From Crotophaga sulcirostris (taxonomy: Eukaryota > Chordata > Aves > Cuculiformes > Crotophagidae): DNA of 64,000 nt. Below, in pieces: positions 36,873 through 51,084 of the stretch. Location of the stretch: contig VYZB01000341.1 of assembly GCA_013397455.1 (NCBI GenBank), positions 212,483 to 276,482 of the forward strand, read 5' to 3'. How positions within the stretch are numbered: the stretch's first letter is position 1; each line of letters opens with the position of its first letter. The notes below the pieces were generated by a model. That model saw only the letters and a list, made by a program, of their open reading frames with translations. It did not search any database and was not told where the DNA came from. The translations under genes and the position numbers were made by a program.

Positions 36873-39800
36873 GTTTTCAATTGTGTGGTTTTAAATTTAA
36901 ATTTAAGAAAGAACGAGATGAGCTCCAAGTAACAGAATGTGATCGCTCTGGAATATTACACAGCATTAATCTCAGCACTGAGTGGGAGCAGGACGCTGAG
37001 GGATGCACAGCCTGAGAAAAACGGGGAGGCTGAGTAAGTAGCAAGAGCAGATAAAAGCAGACAACTTGGGAAGATCTTTTGGAAAAGAAATATCGTTATA
37101 ATAAAGGCAGACAGGAGAGAGAAAACCCAGGCCATTTCCAGGGCAGACCTTTCCGTGAATACCAGCAGCTCTATGTTGCTGGATTTGGAATTGTTTTATG
37201 GGTTTCTCTCATTTCCAGGCTCTTGGAAAACTACTGTCTAGTGCTTGACCTAACGGGAAGTGCAACTACTCAACACAGGGAGCACATCCAAGAAAAAAAA
37301 AAAAAAGCAAAAATTAAATTCCGAGGTTGGCTTTTCCTATTTTTAGCTTATCTGCAATTTATCCAAAGATGCATGCAACTTATTTTGGAAGATTTAGGAA
37401 GCAAAATGTGTTGCCAGTTCTTGCATTATAAAAAAACCAAATGTGCTGCATTTCTTGTGACAGATGATGAGCTGCAAAAGATACCTAAATAGGCAGTGTT
37501 GTTAAGGGAGGCTGGGTTTAGACAGTTGCATTAACTGTTTTTTCAAGTAAAAGCTGAAGCACTTGCCTCTCTAATGATAGAGACACAAAGAGAGAGGGAC
37601 AGAGACCAAACACACACGTGGTTCTGCAGTTTGGGTCATAGGTTGTACAACTGCTCAGAAATTAATGAATTGGGATGCAGCTGTAAAGGTGCGTTGCATT
37701 TCCAAACCCTTCTGTAAGAGGGAGGTTGCACTCTATCGTTTGCAAAGACCTCCATAGATCTGATGGGGATTTGGCAGCAGGAGTCTTGTCACTCAGGGTC
37801 TGCCCACGTTGCAGGCAGGCCAGGTGAAAACAATGCCCAAGACCAGTTCCCTTCCCAACCCAGTTAAGGGCCACTCCATTCTCTGGCCTGACTAACTGGC
37901 AAGCTGCAATCTGAGCTCTGCAAAGAGCTACCCTACTGCTTTCACTGAGCTCCCACTTCTGCTTGAGGTCCAGCCATCCCTGGAAGGGGAACAGTGCTTT
38001 AAACCCAGCCTGTGGATATGTTGGGTCTCTCCTTTGTGCTTTATTGCACAAAGAGCTCGGTTTCATTTTCCTCTGATTCACTATGGCTCACTTACTCCGC
38101 ACTGAGTTGCTCCTGAGCGAATGCTAAAATTGTCCCTCACCAAACACAACTATGCCAGATGCATAAAGGCTCCCCCTTTTTTTTTTAGCTGCATTTACTG
38201 CTAAGGGCTTGTTAGCTCCTCAGTACGTTTTCTTTTTCCTGGTCAAACCAGGAATCCAGCCAAGGCACCGTTCCCTCATGTGAGCTCTGGGAACATCAGA
38301 CTCCTGGAGGCAAAGTCATGCCAGAAGGTCATAGCCAAGGGATTTGTGCTATATTCAGCCAGGAGTTTATTGTCTGCTGTGCTCAGGCACTAATTGCTGA
38401 TGAGACAATGTGTATGTAACACATCTTGTTTCTAATCATGTAAACAAGTATTATCCATGCCTTGGCATTGACAGCCAAAATGTAATTAAAATTCAGTGAG
38501 TTTCCTCCTCTCCCTGGTAGTGAGCATTCCCATCGAGCCAACGAAGGCAGCCACCTGTCCAGGGCTGTGACCTGAACCATAGCCCAGGCAATAAATTCTG
38601 CAAAGGACAATGCAGACTCCCAGGAATGGCCTTGGAAGTCTGTGGAGCCTGTTGCTTGAGGACCCTGCTGCATTGCTTCAGCAAGGAAAAGACAGTGCTG
38701 CCCCACAATGGACAAAAGGGATGCAATATCCCGAGGTCTCTCAGCATCAGATTTCTGACTTCAGGGGAGGACAGGATAAAAAATAGGCAGATATGTCTCT
38801 CCTGACCCTGCCTGCACCCTTTTGAAATGTCTTGAGTCTGTGCATCAAGGCTTCTGCTGATCACCTGTGGGGCCACAGAGGAATTGCTCAGCTCCTCGGT
38901 GCAGACCTTAGATATGGGGGAGTTTGTTTCTCTGTTATTCCCATCCTCCAGTGATGCAGAGGAGTACGGCATCAGCAAGTGATGGCATGCGGAGAGGCTG
39001 GTTTGTGTTCCCAGCAGTGTGCTTGCTAATACCTGTGGGCTTTCCATGGTGTGCAGGAGGAATTCTATTTTCCAGAAACCACTACACAGCTCTTCCTTCC
39101 TTCCACCCGCTCGCCTACCTGCCTGCTTGAGGGGGTCTTTTACTTCCTGTGGTCACCTGGAAGTTGCCATGAACAAGTTCAAGGCTGCCACAAAGGTCCT
39201 GGACATGAGCATGGCCCATGGGGATTCCTTGCACGCTTCCTGCATTCAGTATGGTTTTGACTTTCCCCAGTCTCCTGCACACTTGGGAAGTGAGACATGG
39301 ATGCCCCTGCATTCCCTTGCTGGTCTCTTAGCTGGTCTCAGCCGGTCAAGGGGTCCAAGCTCGTATCCCAAGTGGATGCTGATTTATTCGGGAAGGTTTG
39401 CTTCTTTGGCAGATGTGCTGCATTTCACTACATCAGAGACTCAGCTGTCAGCAGAGAGGGCAACATGCATATTCAGAGACTCCGTTAATGTCAGATATTG
39501 CAGAAAGGATCTGCTGCTCAGCAGTAACTGCTTGACACGCTGAGCAGCTATCACTCTGTGCAGGTGAGCCAGCTCTCTTGCAGGCTTCTTCCATCTCACC
39601 TCAGCTATTAGAAGGGCTGATTACTCTGAGCTCTGCTCTGGGAGTCTTTCACTAGCAAGCTACATGGTGAATTTACAGTCCATCGAGTGGCACACTTGCA
39701 TCCTACAGAGCTGATGGAATTTAAGCTTTTCTTCTTGAAGGTGGCTTAATGCACTTTCTGCAAGTTCCTGGCTCAGTGATTTCCAGAACGCCCCTTCCCA

Positions 39801-42800
39801 TGGCCAGCACGCTGCAGTGAGCACACAGGAGCATTAGTCTGGTTACTGTGCATGAGCTCCCTCAAGTAGTTGTCCATGGACATATCAAGGTGGTTGTTAA
39901 TGTCTTCCATCTTATCCTATAAAGCTTCTAGTTAGAGCTGAGTAAACAGTAAATACCTAGCGCGTAAGGATCTGAGTGCTCTCTTAATACCAGTGAAAGG
40001 AGCTTGTGCATCTGCAAAAAGCAGGTGACATAGCTGAAGTACCATATTTGTGATTTTTTTTTTTTTAAATTTACTCAGGTTTCCTTGCTTGTAATGTCAC
40101 CTTTGCTGACTGCTGGAGGGCTGTGGTGTTGGAGTAAACAGCAATAAGGAACCTGATGCGTGTAGTCATAACGCAAATCTGGATGCTGGTGGCATCTCAT
40201 GGGTGAAGACTTTCTCAGTCTTGCTGGCAGACAATAACTGGAATCATCGTGGTGTTGGTCTTTCAGGATGCTCCAGATTTGAGGACACCGGAAACTATCA
40301 GAAGACAGTTACTGAACCACCACAACACAGCTTCCACCCTGTGTGCTGGTGTTATTGGCGCTTTCAGCTAAGATCTGGCTAAAAGCTGAGCTGTTTATTC
40401 CTGCCTGAGCTTACATTCACTTGTGGGTACTTTATTCCTCAGGTCTAGGACCACTCAGCGTAACTCTGATGTTGGCTGAAACAAAGCTTATTGCAGAACC
40501 AAGCTGAATCTGAATGCTGCAGCTCTGGCCATAGCACCAAACCACGTAATTTTTCCTGCCTCTCTCCTCACAAGCTATTTATACCACCCCCACTGCACGT
40601 AGGCTGCAGCTGCTGCTGTGCCTGAGTGTCTCAGGCCGGGCGAGCTGCTCTCTGGAGGATGCTTTCTTCTAGGAATCAGGACACAAAAGTTGCTGGAGCG
40701 TATTGTTCGGAATCTCCCAGTGAAAGAGGAAACTGGACGGAGAGCAGGATGGAGACAGCGCCCATCAGTGATCCATGCCACCCTTTACACAGAAAGGAGG
40801 CTGGAAGCATGTGAACATGAGAAGAGCACTGATACAAGCGTAGTGGGGAGTATAATAATGTGGAGGAAAAATCTGTGTCTGATTTTAAACTGCTTAGAAG
40901 AAAGCTAACACACACTTCCTCCAAGATCACGGAAAGTTCAGCTTTTCTGAAGCATGTGCCAACCCTAGCTGTCTTATGACTGTACCCACTGAATTAGTGG
41001 GAATGGACTTGAGTTGACACTGAATACTTTTGAAAATATATTATCTTCTCATTTTTGGCTCGGGCCTTTCAGGCATTTAGCTGCAGGGTGTGCAAGTACC
41101 TCATTTCCCAGACAGAGCCCTTGCTTGCCACACATTTGTATGGCCAGATCGCACGGCCGTCTTATTGTCCCAAGAGTGTGGGCTTGTTGTGCATGACAAT
41201 TGTCACCTGGAGAACACCTCTGCTGCAGGCAAGGCCTGGCACAGGGCCCTTATCTTTCAAACAAGAGGAAGATCCATGGGTGGTCTTGCTCTCTAACCAC
41301 ATCTAAGACTGCATCCCAAATAGTGCGATATATCATACCCAGTGGAAATCCCATTAGAAATGTCCGTGAAGGCTGGATGCTGACCGAGCTGTCTCAGGAG
41401 CGTGGCTGGGCTGCCGAGGCCATCAGTCCATCATGTGCCAGATCCAGTTGCTATTGGCCTAACTTGGGCCTACAGCGAGAGAATGATTAAAAAACTGCAA
41501 CCCATGATACACAGCCCTGAATGTTTGGCGGTGATAATGGCCAAGAATGACAAATTAAGTGCATTTTGGTGCCAAATAAGGAAATAGTTGTGCAGTAGCA
41601 TCACTTCCTATGCAAATTCTCTACAGAAGGGGAATCAAGGTCTGAGATAAGAATCAAAGGGTGAGGCTGAGGATAGGCACTGGGGCCACGAGAGCTGCTT
41701 TGAGTCTTCTCCGTGCCCCCTTTCCTCCAGCACTTCTAACAAGGCTGGCTCTTCTGGGTCTAGGCTGCTGTTAGACATCAGCTTACAAATTCTTGTGGTG
41801 CATTTGTAAGCTACAGTGAGCAAAGTCCACATTATTTTTGAACAAGAACTTCCACATAAGCATGTAGTATATTTTTATCTTACAGATTATCAGCATCACA
41901 GTTGTAATGAATGTATTTTAACTTTCCCAAGCATCTCTGTTATCACCTAGTCTATTTTTCAAACTATAATGTAGCAAGATAACAGCAGTGTAATACCTCA
42001 GGCAATAATTCACAGCAAAAGCATCTCAGCTGGGAATAGAAACCCACCATACTCTTTCCTGTTGTGTTTCTTAGGGCAAGCATGGTGCTCTGCAGCCAGG
42101 ATGGGAAAACTGTCTTGCAAGTACATGTGGGTGAGACCCAGCTGGGAACTGCCAGACCCAATAACCGGTGCTCTGACACCCTACTTCAGCTCTTGTTCTC
42201 ATGAAAACAGTGAGGGAAACAACACTGCAGGTTCTTAATAGGCATAATCCAACCTACCTCATTGCTGGCTATTTCTGAAAGGAGCTCACATGGCCTTCTC
42301 ACTTCCACTGCCTCCTTTGCAGTAAAAAAACCACCTCAAAACTGAAGGCCAGGAGCACAGTGAGCTGGTCAGACGCTCCCTGTAGCCTCACACTCACCAG
42401 ACCTAAAGGAAGAAAGCAAATGCAGGGACAAGATTTCATTTTCAACAGCAGCTGTTGTTGCTTTGGGTCAGGCATAAGATGAAGTTGCACCATAAGCTGG
42501 CATCCAAGACACATTTTTGTTAACCCATTCTGTTGCTGAAGCTCAGCACTGCAGTAGGTGATCCTTTGGGTGAAGCCTCTAACCCCAAACAGACATTGAA
42601 GAAGATGCCAGGGTTCTCTGACAGCAGAAGACGGAAACTGCACAAAGGTTTGTTTGCGTCTGGTGGTGGGTCCTCTCTGGGGCTTTTCATAAGCCAAAGA
42701 AGCTTGTGCCTACTCTCTTTTTTATTTTTAATCTCTCAGACGCCGATGTCGGCTGACTCAGCACACATCATGAAGAATTTGTTTGCAAATAGATGTGTTG

Positions 42801-45800
42801 TCATTTACTGCTTCTTGCAGTGCTGCCACCCAGAGCATCTCCTGTCTGAGGAGGCAGGGGTGGTGCAGGAGCACCAGTTCTAGAAACTTAACGCTTGCCT
42901 GCAAGAAGAAAGAAAGTAAAAAAAAAAAACCACAAAAAAACCACCCTTCTGGAAGGGGCCCTTAAAAAATAACGGTTCAGTCAGAGAATTGCAGTTTTAC
43001 TCCAGATAAGGAGCTGTTTTTGAAAGGCAGTCAAAAGGGAAGCAACTAGTTATGTTTTATGGCCTCTGTTGCCCCCTCCAGTCCTACATAAGTAGTCGGC
43101 TCTGTTTGGAAAACAACAATCCTGGGAAAACATGCACTAATAACAATGTCTCAGGCTCATTATTTGATCTACATCTGATATGCGTTGGAAGTGAAAATTG
43201 GGGTCAGAATTTCCTTTTCTGGCACTGCCAACCTTCTATTGGAAAAACAAAGACTATTTATGGAGGAGACAGCTTTATAGGAACCGAAGTGAACTCACAG
43301 AGGAACTGCGGGTCCTCTCAAATCTTTCTTCCCTAAGTGTAAAATACACCTGTAACTTGGCGCTTTTGCATCTCTCGAGCACATGCATGTACGTATGTAG
43401 AAAAAAATTACACTGAAAAAATGGTAAGCAAGTCCATTTTTCTCCTTGGTGACAAGCCTGAGGGCACGCATGCTCATCAAATATTTGTTCCTCAGCTGTG
43501 CCAACCAGAGCAAGCCCCAGTTTCACCATCCTTGCAGAGGAGGGGGGGCTCAGCTATAGAAACAAACAGAAGAGCACTGACTCCACACCTTTTGGAAGCC
43601 ACATCACTGAGGTAATAACCAACAAATATTTTCAGTACCTTACTATGTCTTATGTTTACTGATTATTTTTTTTCAAGCCAGATAGACAAGGCGCCCTTAG
43701 TAATTTTATACTGGAGAGCGTCACTCTCTTGGGGAAGCAATTTTAGAGGCAGAGAGGGAGCCAAGAGCTCTACGTGCCACTCCAATGCGGACACAAGCCA
43801 GAGGCTGTAGAGGTTTATACCTGGGTGATGCAGACAAGGGTAATTTCTCCTAGAGATGTCCTCCTCATGTAAGTATAGAAAGAAAAAGGATTCAGCACAA
43901 CAGACACATTTCATCAACCCTTGAATGTCCAAAATAGGTTTTCACACTCCACTCCTCCAAATAAGTTCTCTAAGTGAAGGCATATTAAGAAAGGCAAAAG
44001 CACTATTCCCCCTACTTCAGGAGCTTTGCTGTGTGCTCCTGCTGTGCCTTATGGACTGAAGCCAAAAGATCACATCTGTCAGCCGTTCTACTCTGAAAAC
44101 GCTTGGGCAAAAATGTCGGTACAGTGTGCCTAGTGCTTGTCTGCCCCATGACTGCATACGTCACAGGAGTCCAACAGAAGTGGTTACATCTTTTTAAAGG
44201 TACAGTTTTCTCTCTTTAAAATAATAATTAGAGAGATGAGGCATTTGGGCTGCAAAGGTGCTTTAAACTGGGAACTAGAAAGGCCAGGTAGCCAAGGTGG
44301 TGGCAAACTAGCCTATCAGGACCACGCGTCCCTGAAACATAGAGGAATGATGTCTGACCAACACCCACCACACACACACTCTTCCTCCTCAGAAAGTTTG
44401 GGGTAGCATTTCTTTCCGCTTCTCTTTAGGTTTAACTTCACTGTCTCATCTCTTCAGCCCACTTGCTGGTTCTCTAAGTCCAAGAGCCTCCCATCAAGCT
44501 TCATGTAATCAGTGACAATTGCCCACAGGTAGGATTCTTACCAGTTATTTTTTGTGATAATGTAGATGCAACATGCTTCAGTGTAGCCCACCGGTGGGAT
44601 CAGAGGCAGCAGTTTGGAGATGATGAGGTTAAGTAGACGAAATGCTGGAGAAACATAGTTGCTGAAAGCATATTTTAGCATACAGGGTTTTAACGTGATG
44701 CAAGAGGAGAATGATTGCCAGATTGACAGCTAAGAAAAGTGTCATTTTAACTGACAACTGAACAAACAAAGAATTAGTGAGGTAAATCTGGAACTCTGAT
44801 ATACCCAGGCTTATATTATTATTATTCCAGAGTAGAACCGTCTACTCAGGAAAACACAGATTTTCAAGGAAAATTACGTTTTTAAAAATAGCCTTTGACG
44901 TTTAAAATGCATATAGTTAATGACAAAAGTTTTCAAAGATACAGTTGGATTAGTTCTGCTTGGATTGGTTCTGTTGTTTCTATGGTTCTCAATCATCATG
45001 AAAAGAAAAAAAATTGCTAGAGTCAAAAATGGTTATCTGGACTAAAATTAGAGATTAATTTAACTAATGACTTGAACGATGAGTTTTCTTATTGTAAGCA
45101 CTACAGAGTTAGACCTTTTCTCACATGTGATAGGGATGGCTGTTACACTCTAGCACATGCCTAATACACCAAATGTTAATCATATTGAGTAGCACAAGCA
45201 CACTGCAAAGTACGGGAAGCCTCCTCTGAAACCTGCTATTCCAGTCTTAGGGATGAGAGGAGTGCATTTGATCCCTGTTGAAAGGCTGGAGATCTCAAGC
45301 TTGTGCAATTCGTCACTACAGTGACAGTTTAGAGTGCCTGACAAAGCAATTTAAAAACCCTTTTAAGGTGGTGCAAGTACAGGCTGCTGTGAGGAGGGGA
45401 AGTCCAGTCTTCTCTTCTGCATGTTAGCATAGCTACTTCTGCAGTAAATCAGATGAAAGATCTACCTGAAACCTTCCCTGGGCTTCTACACAAAAGTTAG
45501 CAAAGCGCTGGGACAAGGGAGTGAAGGGTTGGCTTTGTTTTCAGCTGGATCAGCCCCTGGTTTATCTCACCACTCACCTGAACAGCTATGATTTCTGACA
45601 CAGGCTGGGGGAGCAAGAGCACACATACATCTGTGAATCCACATGGAGAGTTGGTCAGTCCCAAAGTCCAGGAGTGACTCTCATAGCGGGGACACCGAGC
45701 CCACTGGCACCAAGATGAGCGCTGCCCCGGCTGCTCGCGCTGCCACTGCTTCCTTCACTCCTGCGACTGAGATACCAGAGCAGCCTGAGAGCAGATTGCA

Positions 45801-47709
45801 CAATGCAGATCATTCTGTATAGCAGCTAAAATAGATATAAAAATATTCTTGGCCTTCTTACTTGATTTAAGGGAAAAAAATACAGCTGTAAAATCTAGTA
45901 ACTTTTTTCTTTTTTAAATTGAAACCTCTATTTAAACAAATGTTGCTGTTTAACTCATATGCTGCAAGGATTTTCACTTCTGCCTGGAAATTCCTGAATG
46001 TACAGCCTTACAGTGAGAATCCATTCTTCAAAATAGGTAGCTGAGGCTATTCCCAAGAGGTAGAGGCTTGTGGATTTACAGTGAAACTGAGTCCAGCGTC
46101 AGAAAAATGAAATAGATATTCACGTTCACCTGATCCACACAACAGCAGTGATGTCTCCACTAATAAAAGATATGACACAATTGCATTGCTAACCTTTCCA
46201 CTTTGGGAGTTTATCAAAACAGGCCAGAACTTTAAATAAAATCAGAAGAATCACAGATAAATTCTGATATTACAGAATTCTCCTATTCTGTCTCCTTTCA
46301 TCTGAAGCTCGAGAAAGATCCCCAGTCTCAGACCTAGGTGCAAACTGCCTTGCTAGAAAAGCTTTGATATAAAAGGTGAATAAATATTGAGAAGTAGCAT
46401 GCGTGTGAAAATTAAAAACTTAAGTAACTGAACTGGGATAGGAGAAAGGCTCAGGAGAATCTGAATTAAACAAATAAAGGTTTTGCAGTATTTTTTTGTT
46501 CACCAGGTATTACATAGTGTGTGCTAAGAAACAGCACTTATTGAGCTGGGACTAGAAAAGAGAGAACAGTTGGCAAATAGAAAAGAGAGAAAAAAAAAAG
46601 CCAAGGACAGTAGGAAGAAAGCATGCAAAACAGGCATTTTAAAAGGGGGAGAAAACCTTTGATGTTTTCACAGTAAGCAAGATGACACAATTTCTACTGG
46701 CTTTTAAATAGATTTGAGAACACTACCTATTACAGCCTCTTGGTCCGTTTTACAGAGAACAGATGGACTAAGCACTAAGCAGACAGTGTTTGAAAGTAGC
46801 CTCAGCCTAAAAGGCACATGAAGTGCTGGTTGGGGAGGGGGGAAGAGAGGCAAAAATGAAGAGCTCCAACAAGTTTAAGCCTTCTGCCATTTGGAGATCC
46901 TCAATGGAGCACGCAGAGCCTGTGTCACAGCAAGCGTCCACACATTCGAGGCGAGTAAGTTTTCTGGTGAGCGACAAAGAAAAACATCTGCCATTATTTT
47001 TCTGAATCATCCGCTATTTGTGCAAAGCGTTTTAAAACCGCTTCCTGTGACAAATCAGGCAAATACCAAGAAGTACCCAGCCTAATGGGGAACGTGGAAT
47101 TCTTCCCAGGCTCCATACGAGCCCAACACTGTAAATGAACAGACACTAGATCACCCCAGCTCATGCACACTTAATATTCATTGCAACGAACGACTCTTCT
47201 CCACGCAGCCCAGAGAAACTCTGGCAAGTATTTGCCTACTGAACTTTTGGCCCTATTCCTACTGATATGGTAGTAATTTGTTACCAACCAACTTTTCCTT
47301 CAAAAAGTGCAAGAAATGTTGAGAAAGAACTGTGAAGATAGGTAAAGAAAACTGAAGAATAGTGTGTAAATATTTAATATGCTCTTCCCAAGCACTACCA
47401 AGATAGATGTAAATGTCCATGTATTATGTAGAGGCAGAGTAATCCAGCTTCATCGAGGCTGGAGTGGAAGTAATAAAAATGGAGAAGTGGTGAATATTTA
47501 AGGAAACCTGAAATCTAAGATAACAATACCATTGGTAAAGAGCATAGCAGCTTCTTTTCTCTAGACTGGCCTCAGGGCATTTAATTTTGGTGGTGTTCAT
47601 CTCTGCGGCCAGCCAGCCACAGACCCCACATCATTCAAATGTGTTCAAACTCTCTATTTCCCCCTGGGTTCTTAACCAAGACGCAGGAAAGGATCCATTT
47701 AAAAATCAT
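36873..47709. other. Intergenic DNA downstream of TTC7B
   Basis: About 10.8 kb with no recognised gene or CR1 copy, the longest repeat-free stretch of the window. The largest frames (184 codons minus at 38493-39047, 174 codons plus at 39019-39543, 139 codons minus at 37662-38081) have no domain signature and partly overlap antisense. Poly(A)/poly(T) runs occur at about 37293, 40058 and 42919. The absence of young repeats could mean constraint or simply chance. Confidence 0.5.
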
Positions 47710-47715
47710 TTTATT
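47710..47715 (-). terminator. Candidate poly(A) signal AATAAA for TTC7B
   Basis: First canonical hexamer on the minus strand after the TTC7B stop codon. The downstream sequence is only moderately GU-rich, so use of this site is uncertain. Confidence 0.35.
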
Positions 47716-48455
47716 ATTAACATAATCTTCCCATTTAGCCAAGTGTGGGTCATGTATAAGGAATGTTGGTAAATATTCCATTTGAGGCTTCTTTTTACAT
47801 ATTTCCATTGATAAATAAACTCTGAATTCACATAAAAAAAGTTAAACTTAAATAACTAATATATTTTTTGTAACAGGTATACCTTGGTAAAATACAAATA
47901 GTTTTGTACTCAGCCTTTAAAGAGAGATAACAGTTAGCCACACATCACAGTTATTAACAACTAAAACCAAGAACTCAACTGATTTTCTGGCCTGGACTAA
48001 AATAGAGATGGAAACAGAAAATTCACATTTTGACTTTGGGCCAAAAGAGGTTGAGAGGCAGGAAGAGAATAGTCTTATTAACAGTCTTGTTAAAAATAGT
48101 CTGCTTTGCCACTGAATTTTAACTTGAATATATTATTCTACGTTTGGTACTTGATTCCATTATATTTTATGCAACACTCAAGTATCACTAACAAAATATG
48201 GCACATCATCCATGAACAATGTAATGATGTTTGAAAACTATGAGGGCGAAAACGTAGGCGATATGAGTGATTTGGTACTGGCTTCCCATTTTGTCCTCTC
48301 AGTCTAACGTCGATATATTGCATCATGTCACTGTTTTGGCCACTTTCCTGCAAAAGACCGGAGTTTGTCACCTGTAGCTCTAAAGTGTTTGAGTCTGATA
48401 CACTGGGCTTCCTCGTCCAGAGGTCAGACCAAAATTAGCTGATCACGATGCCTTC
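47710..48455 (-). other. TTC7B: Putative 3' UTR of TTC7B
   Basis: Lies directly downstream of the TTC7B stop codon on the minus strand. The first AATAAA found downstream on that strand is at 47715-47710 (TTTATT on the given strand), about 740 bases past the stop. A secondary ATTAAA lies at 47585-47580. No repeat interrupts the interval. The true 3' end could be nearer or much farther, as poly(A) site use cannot be read from sequence alone. Confidence 0.4.
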
Positions 48456-48677
48456 TCAAAGGACCCTAGGAATAATGGTAAAAGGGACCACAGGACTGCT
48501 AGCTTCGAGCTCCAGCGCCGTCAGGAAGCATTCAGTTGCGGCATCATCATTGCCTTGAGCCTGCAGAACCTCTCCAAGGCCATTCCAGACCTCGTGGGCT
48601 GTGGAGTTCACCTGGACAGCATCTCTGAGAATCTTCTCTGCCAAGCTATAGCGCCCGAGCTGATGAAGTATCAGAGC
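48456..48677 (-). CDS. TTC7B: TTC7B, terminal coding exon (C-terminal 73 residues)
   Basis: TTC7B is a tetratricopeptide-repeat scaffold. With FAM126/hyccin it stabilises PI4KA, and through EFR3 it brings that kinase to the plasma membrane to make PI4P. The exon begins after a strong acceptor: pyrimidine-rich TTTGTTTTCTTGCAG on the minus strand, with the cag at 48680-48678. It opens in phase 0 with ALILHQLGRYSLAEKILRD, a TPR helix pair with the L-x-x-L-G-x-Y-x-x-A-E pattern, followed by VQVNSTAHEVWNGLGEVLQA. A second TPR-like pair spans residues 32-60 (GNDDAATECFLTALELEASS). The protein ends PFTIIPRVL and a TGA stop at 48458-48456. These features match the vertebrate TTC7B C-terminus; the paralogue TTC7A is less likely. 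Only the last of about 20 exons lies in the window. The longer open frame to 48833 is intron read-through, not coding. Confidence 0.95.
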   Translation of the reverse strand, partial: ALILHQLGRYSLAEKILRDAVQVNSTAHEVWNGLGEVLQAQGNDDAATECFLTALELEASSPVVPFTIIPRVL

Positions 48678-50049
48678 CTGCAAGAAAACAAAGGAAAAAT
48701 GGTTGAGGTTGGCCAGTAGGACTTTCCTGAAGCTCAAATGACATGTCGCAACAGTGAAATAAGCGTAGATAGCTCCTGGGTTCAAAGTGTTAAGGACTAC
48801 TTTACTTTCTTTAAACAAACCAAAAACCCCCATGACCTGAAGCAGGATTGGAAAAGGCTACTATACACCAACAAGGAGTCAAGTGGCTCTGGACAGGAAA
48901 CAGACAATGAAATGCAAAACCTGAGTTGAACAACAAAACCTCCACCCAACCACCAAAAATCAGTAAGAGTTCAGCCCAATGGGCAGCAGTCACGGTATTT
49001 GGTTCGAACTGTGGAACAGGAAGTGTGCTGCGACTAATATTGCACCTGTAGGGTATAAAGGGCCAGCAGGGAAATAGCTTCCTCAGGAGCTCTCTGGACA
49101 CAGATTCTTTGTCTTCCTCTGCAGGATGGGATCCAATTCAACCAGACATGATCCAAGAGGATGTCCAAACCCACTAGGATATAGGCTGAATAAGGCAGAG
49201 GAAATCTCCATCCCTCACATTCAGCTATGTTACTGTGCCATAAAAGGCATGAAATGACCCACTAAGGGAGCTTTATTCTGGGATTATTATAATCCTAACA
49301 ATGTTATGCATTTTTACCTAGGGATTCTGTATTGCAAAATGCATACAGACCACAAATCTTTGTTTTCCAGAGAGGCTTCCTGATGACACATATACAGATT
49401 CCTCGTGACTTCTCCCCTCCCAGCCCCCACTCCCTGGGCCATGATTTCTTTTATTTCTTCCTGAACATCTGTCCCTCAAATCACTGTCAATCTAAGCGCT
49501 GATTATTCGAAAGTACTGAAATATTATACAACTCCTGAATTATCCAACATAGGTTTCTGGAATTCCACCCACCAGGCTGACTTTCAGCACAGCAGACTGG
49601 TAACTCCATCCTACAGGCCATGCACTGAAGAACAATATAAAGAGCGCTCTATCGTATTGGCAAGTAAATAAATAAACACAATGAAGGCTAATTTCTATCA
49701 GCCTAAGTAGATGTTCTCATATGAAAGTGCTAGAGGGTTTTTCTGGTTTTGAAATTTTGAGCAGCCAAATGAATCAGCATTTCCGGAGAGAGAAAACAGT
49801 ACTTCCAATTCAAAAATCGGATAACTCAGGGCTGCTTTTATTTTTTTTTTCCCTGCAGAAAAGTGATTGTCAGTGACTGGTAGGTATCAGATGTGAAACC
49901 ACAAAAACTGAAGCAAGGAGGTGGAATATATAAAGGTGGTTTGGCTGTATGCATCTAACCTAAGTAAAATAAAAGCATTGTTAAGTTTGGAAGCCAGATT
50001 CTCCAGTTTTCAAAAATCTTCTGTGTGCATTTGTGGAAGGGTGGTGATT

Positions 50050-50271
50050 TAGACTAGACTTTAGGAAGAAATTCTTCCCAATAAGGGCAGTGAGACACTG
50101 GCACAGGTTGCCCAGGGAAGCTGTGATTGTCCCCTCCCTGGAGGTGTCCAAGGCCAGGTTGGATGGGATCTTGAGCAGCCTGGGCTGGTGGGAGGTGTCC
50201 CTGCCCATGGCAGGGGGGTTGGAATTGGATGGGCTTTAAGGTCCTTTCAAACCCAAACCATTCTATGATTT
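50050..50271 (+). mobile_element. CR1 LINE, 3' fragment of a chicken-type subfamily
   Basis: Sense-oriented, antisense to TTC7B. It has AGGAAGAAATTCTTCCC, the TTGCCCAGGGAAGCTGTGA stretch and TCCCTGGAGGTGTCCAAGGC (L-E-V-S-K-A). It continues with GGTTGGAATTGGATGGGCTT and the tail CCATTCTATGATT, the usual CR1 ATTCTATG end. This tail differs from the TACTGTGA-type copies elsewhere in the window, so it comes from a separate, probably earlier, wave. Confidence 0.93.
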
Positions 50272-51084
50272 GTATATTTTATAATAATTAAACATGTGAG
50301 TTCTTTGAACATTCATAATACTTTTTCTCCCAAACATGCCAGACTATTCTCCCCGCTTGCTAAGGATACAAGCTGTTCTTTTCAAGATCAAAGGAAGCAA
50401 CCGAATTTTGCAGATATAAGCCTGTTGATGGGAACAGAAACACATTATATCACGTCTGCCCTATTCTGCACGGACAAAAGTGTAGCTGAGATTACCCAGG
50501 AGACAGAACTAGAGCAAATACTAACTGCTTGCCTGCTGTCATATTTTTCTAAGAGAACAGACCACTAAAGTCAGGTTTTGACTGGTTTCTCAGGCCGGGA
50601 TGGTATGAAGACTCCAGCCTCGGGTATCTGCACTGGGGCAATGAGCTTTGCTTCCAAAGAACCAATGGAGATAAAAATAGACTTGCTTCATGCAGAGCAT
50701 CAAAAGGATACTGACATTTGGTCTTTATAGCTGTGGGCTGAGCTCAAACAAGCAATCTGGAGAAAGAAGACCTAATACCCTCTGATGCATTAACTCTGTC
50801 AGAATGATGGTCAGATGTCACATATTGTGAGTGTCCAGTTCGTAGATCTCCTTCCTGGATGACTTCATTAAAATTCTGAGGCACAGAAAACTTCAAATTG
50901 TTTGCGGTCCTTCCCTGACTTTGCTCTATTAAGCATTACACTACAGACCACAGGGAGAAGGAGCAGGCATGCCTATCACGCAGCAACATCCTTCAGTGAC
51001 CTTGCAACATCACCCGCCCAAGAAAACTGACCTCCAGTTTACCAGCTGTCAGCATATGCTGGCTCACTGTACCAAACCCTTCAC

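Noticed and set aside
38493..39543. Overlapping 184-codon (minus) and 174-codon (plus) frames
   Set aside because: Partly antisense to each other, no family signature, residue composition typical of random translation. No splice partner or poly(A) context found.
48678..48833. Upstream extension of the TTC7B frame to an ATG at 48833
   Set aside because: The frame crosses a strong splice acceptor at 48680-48678. The residues before ALILHQLG do not fit a TPR and are read-through of intron.
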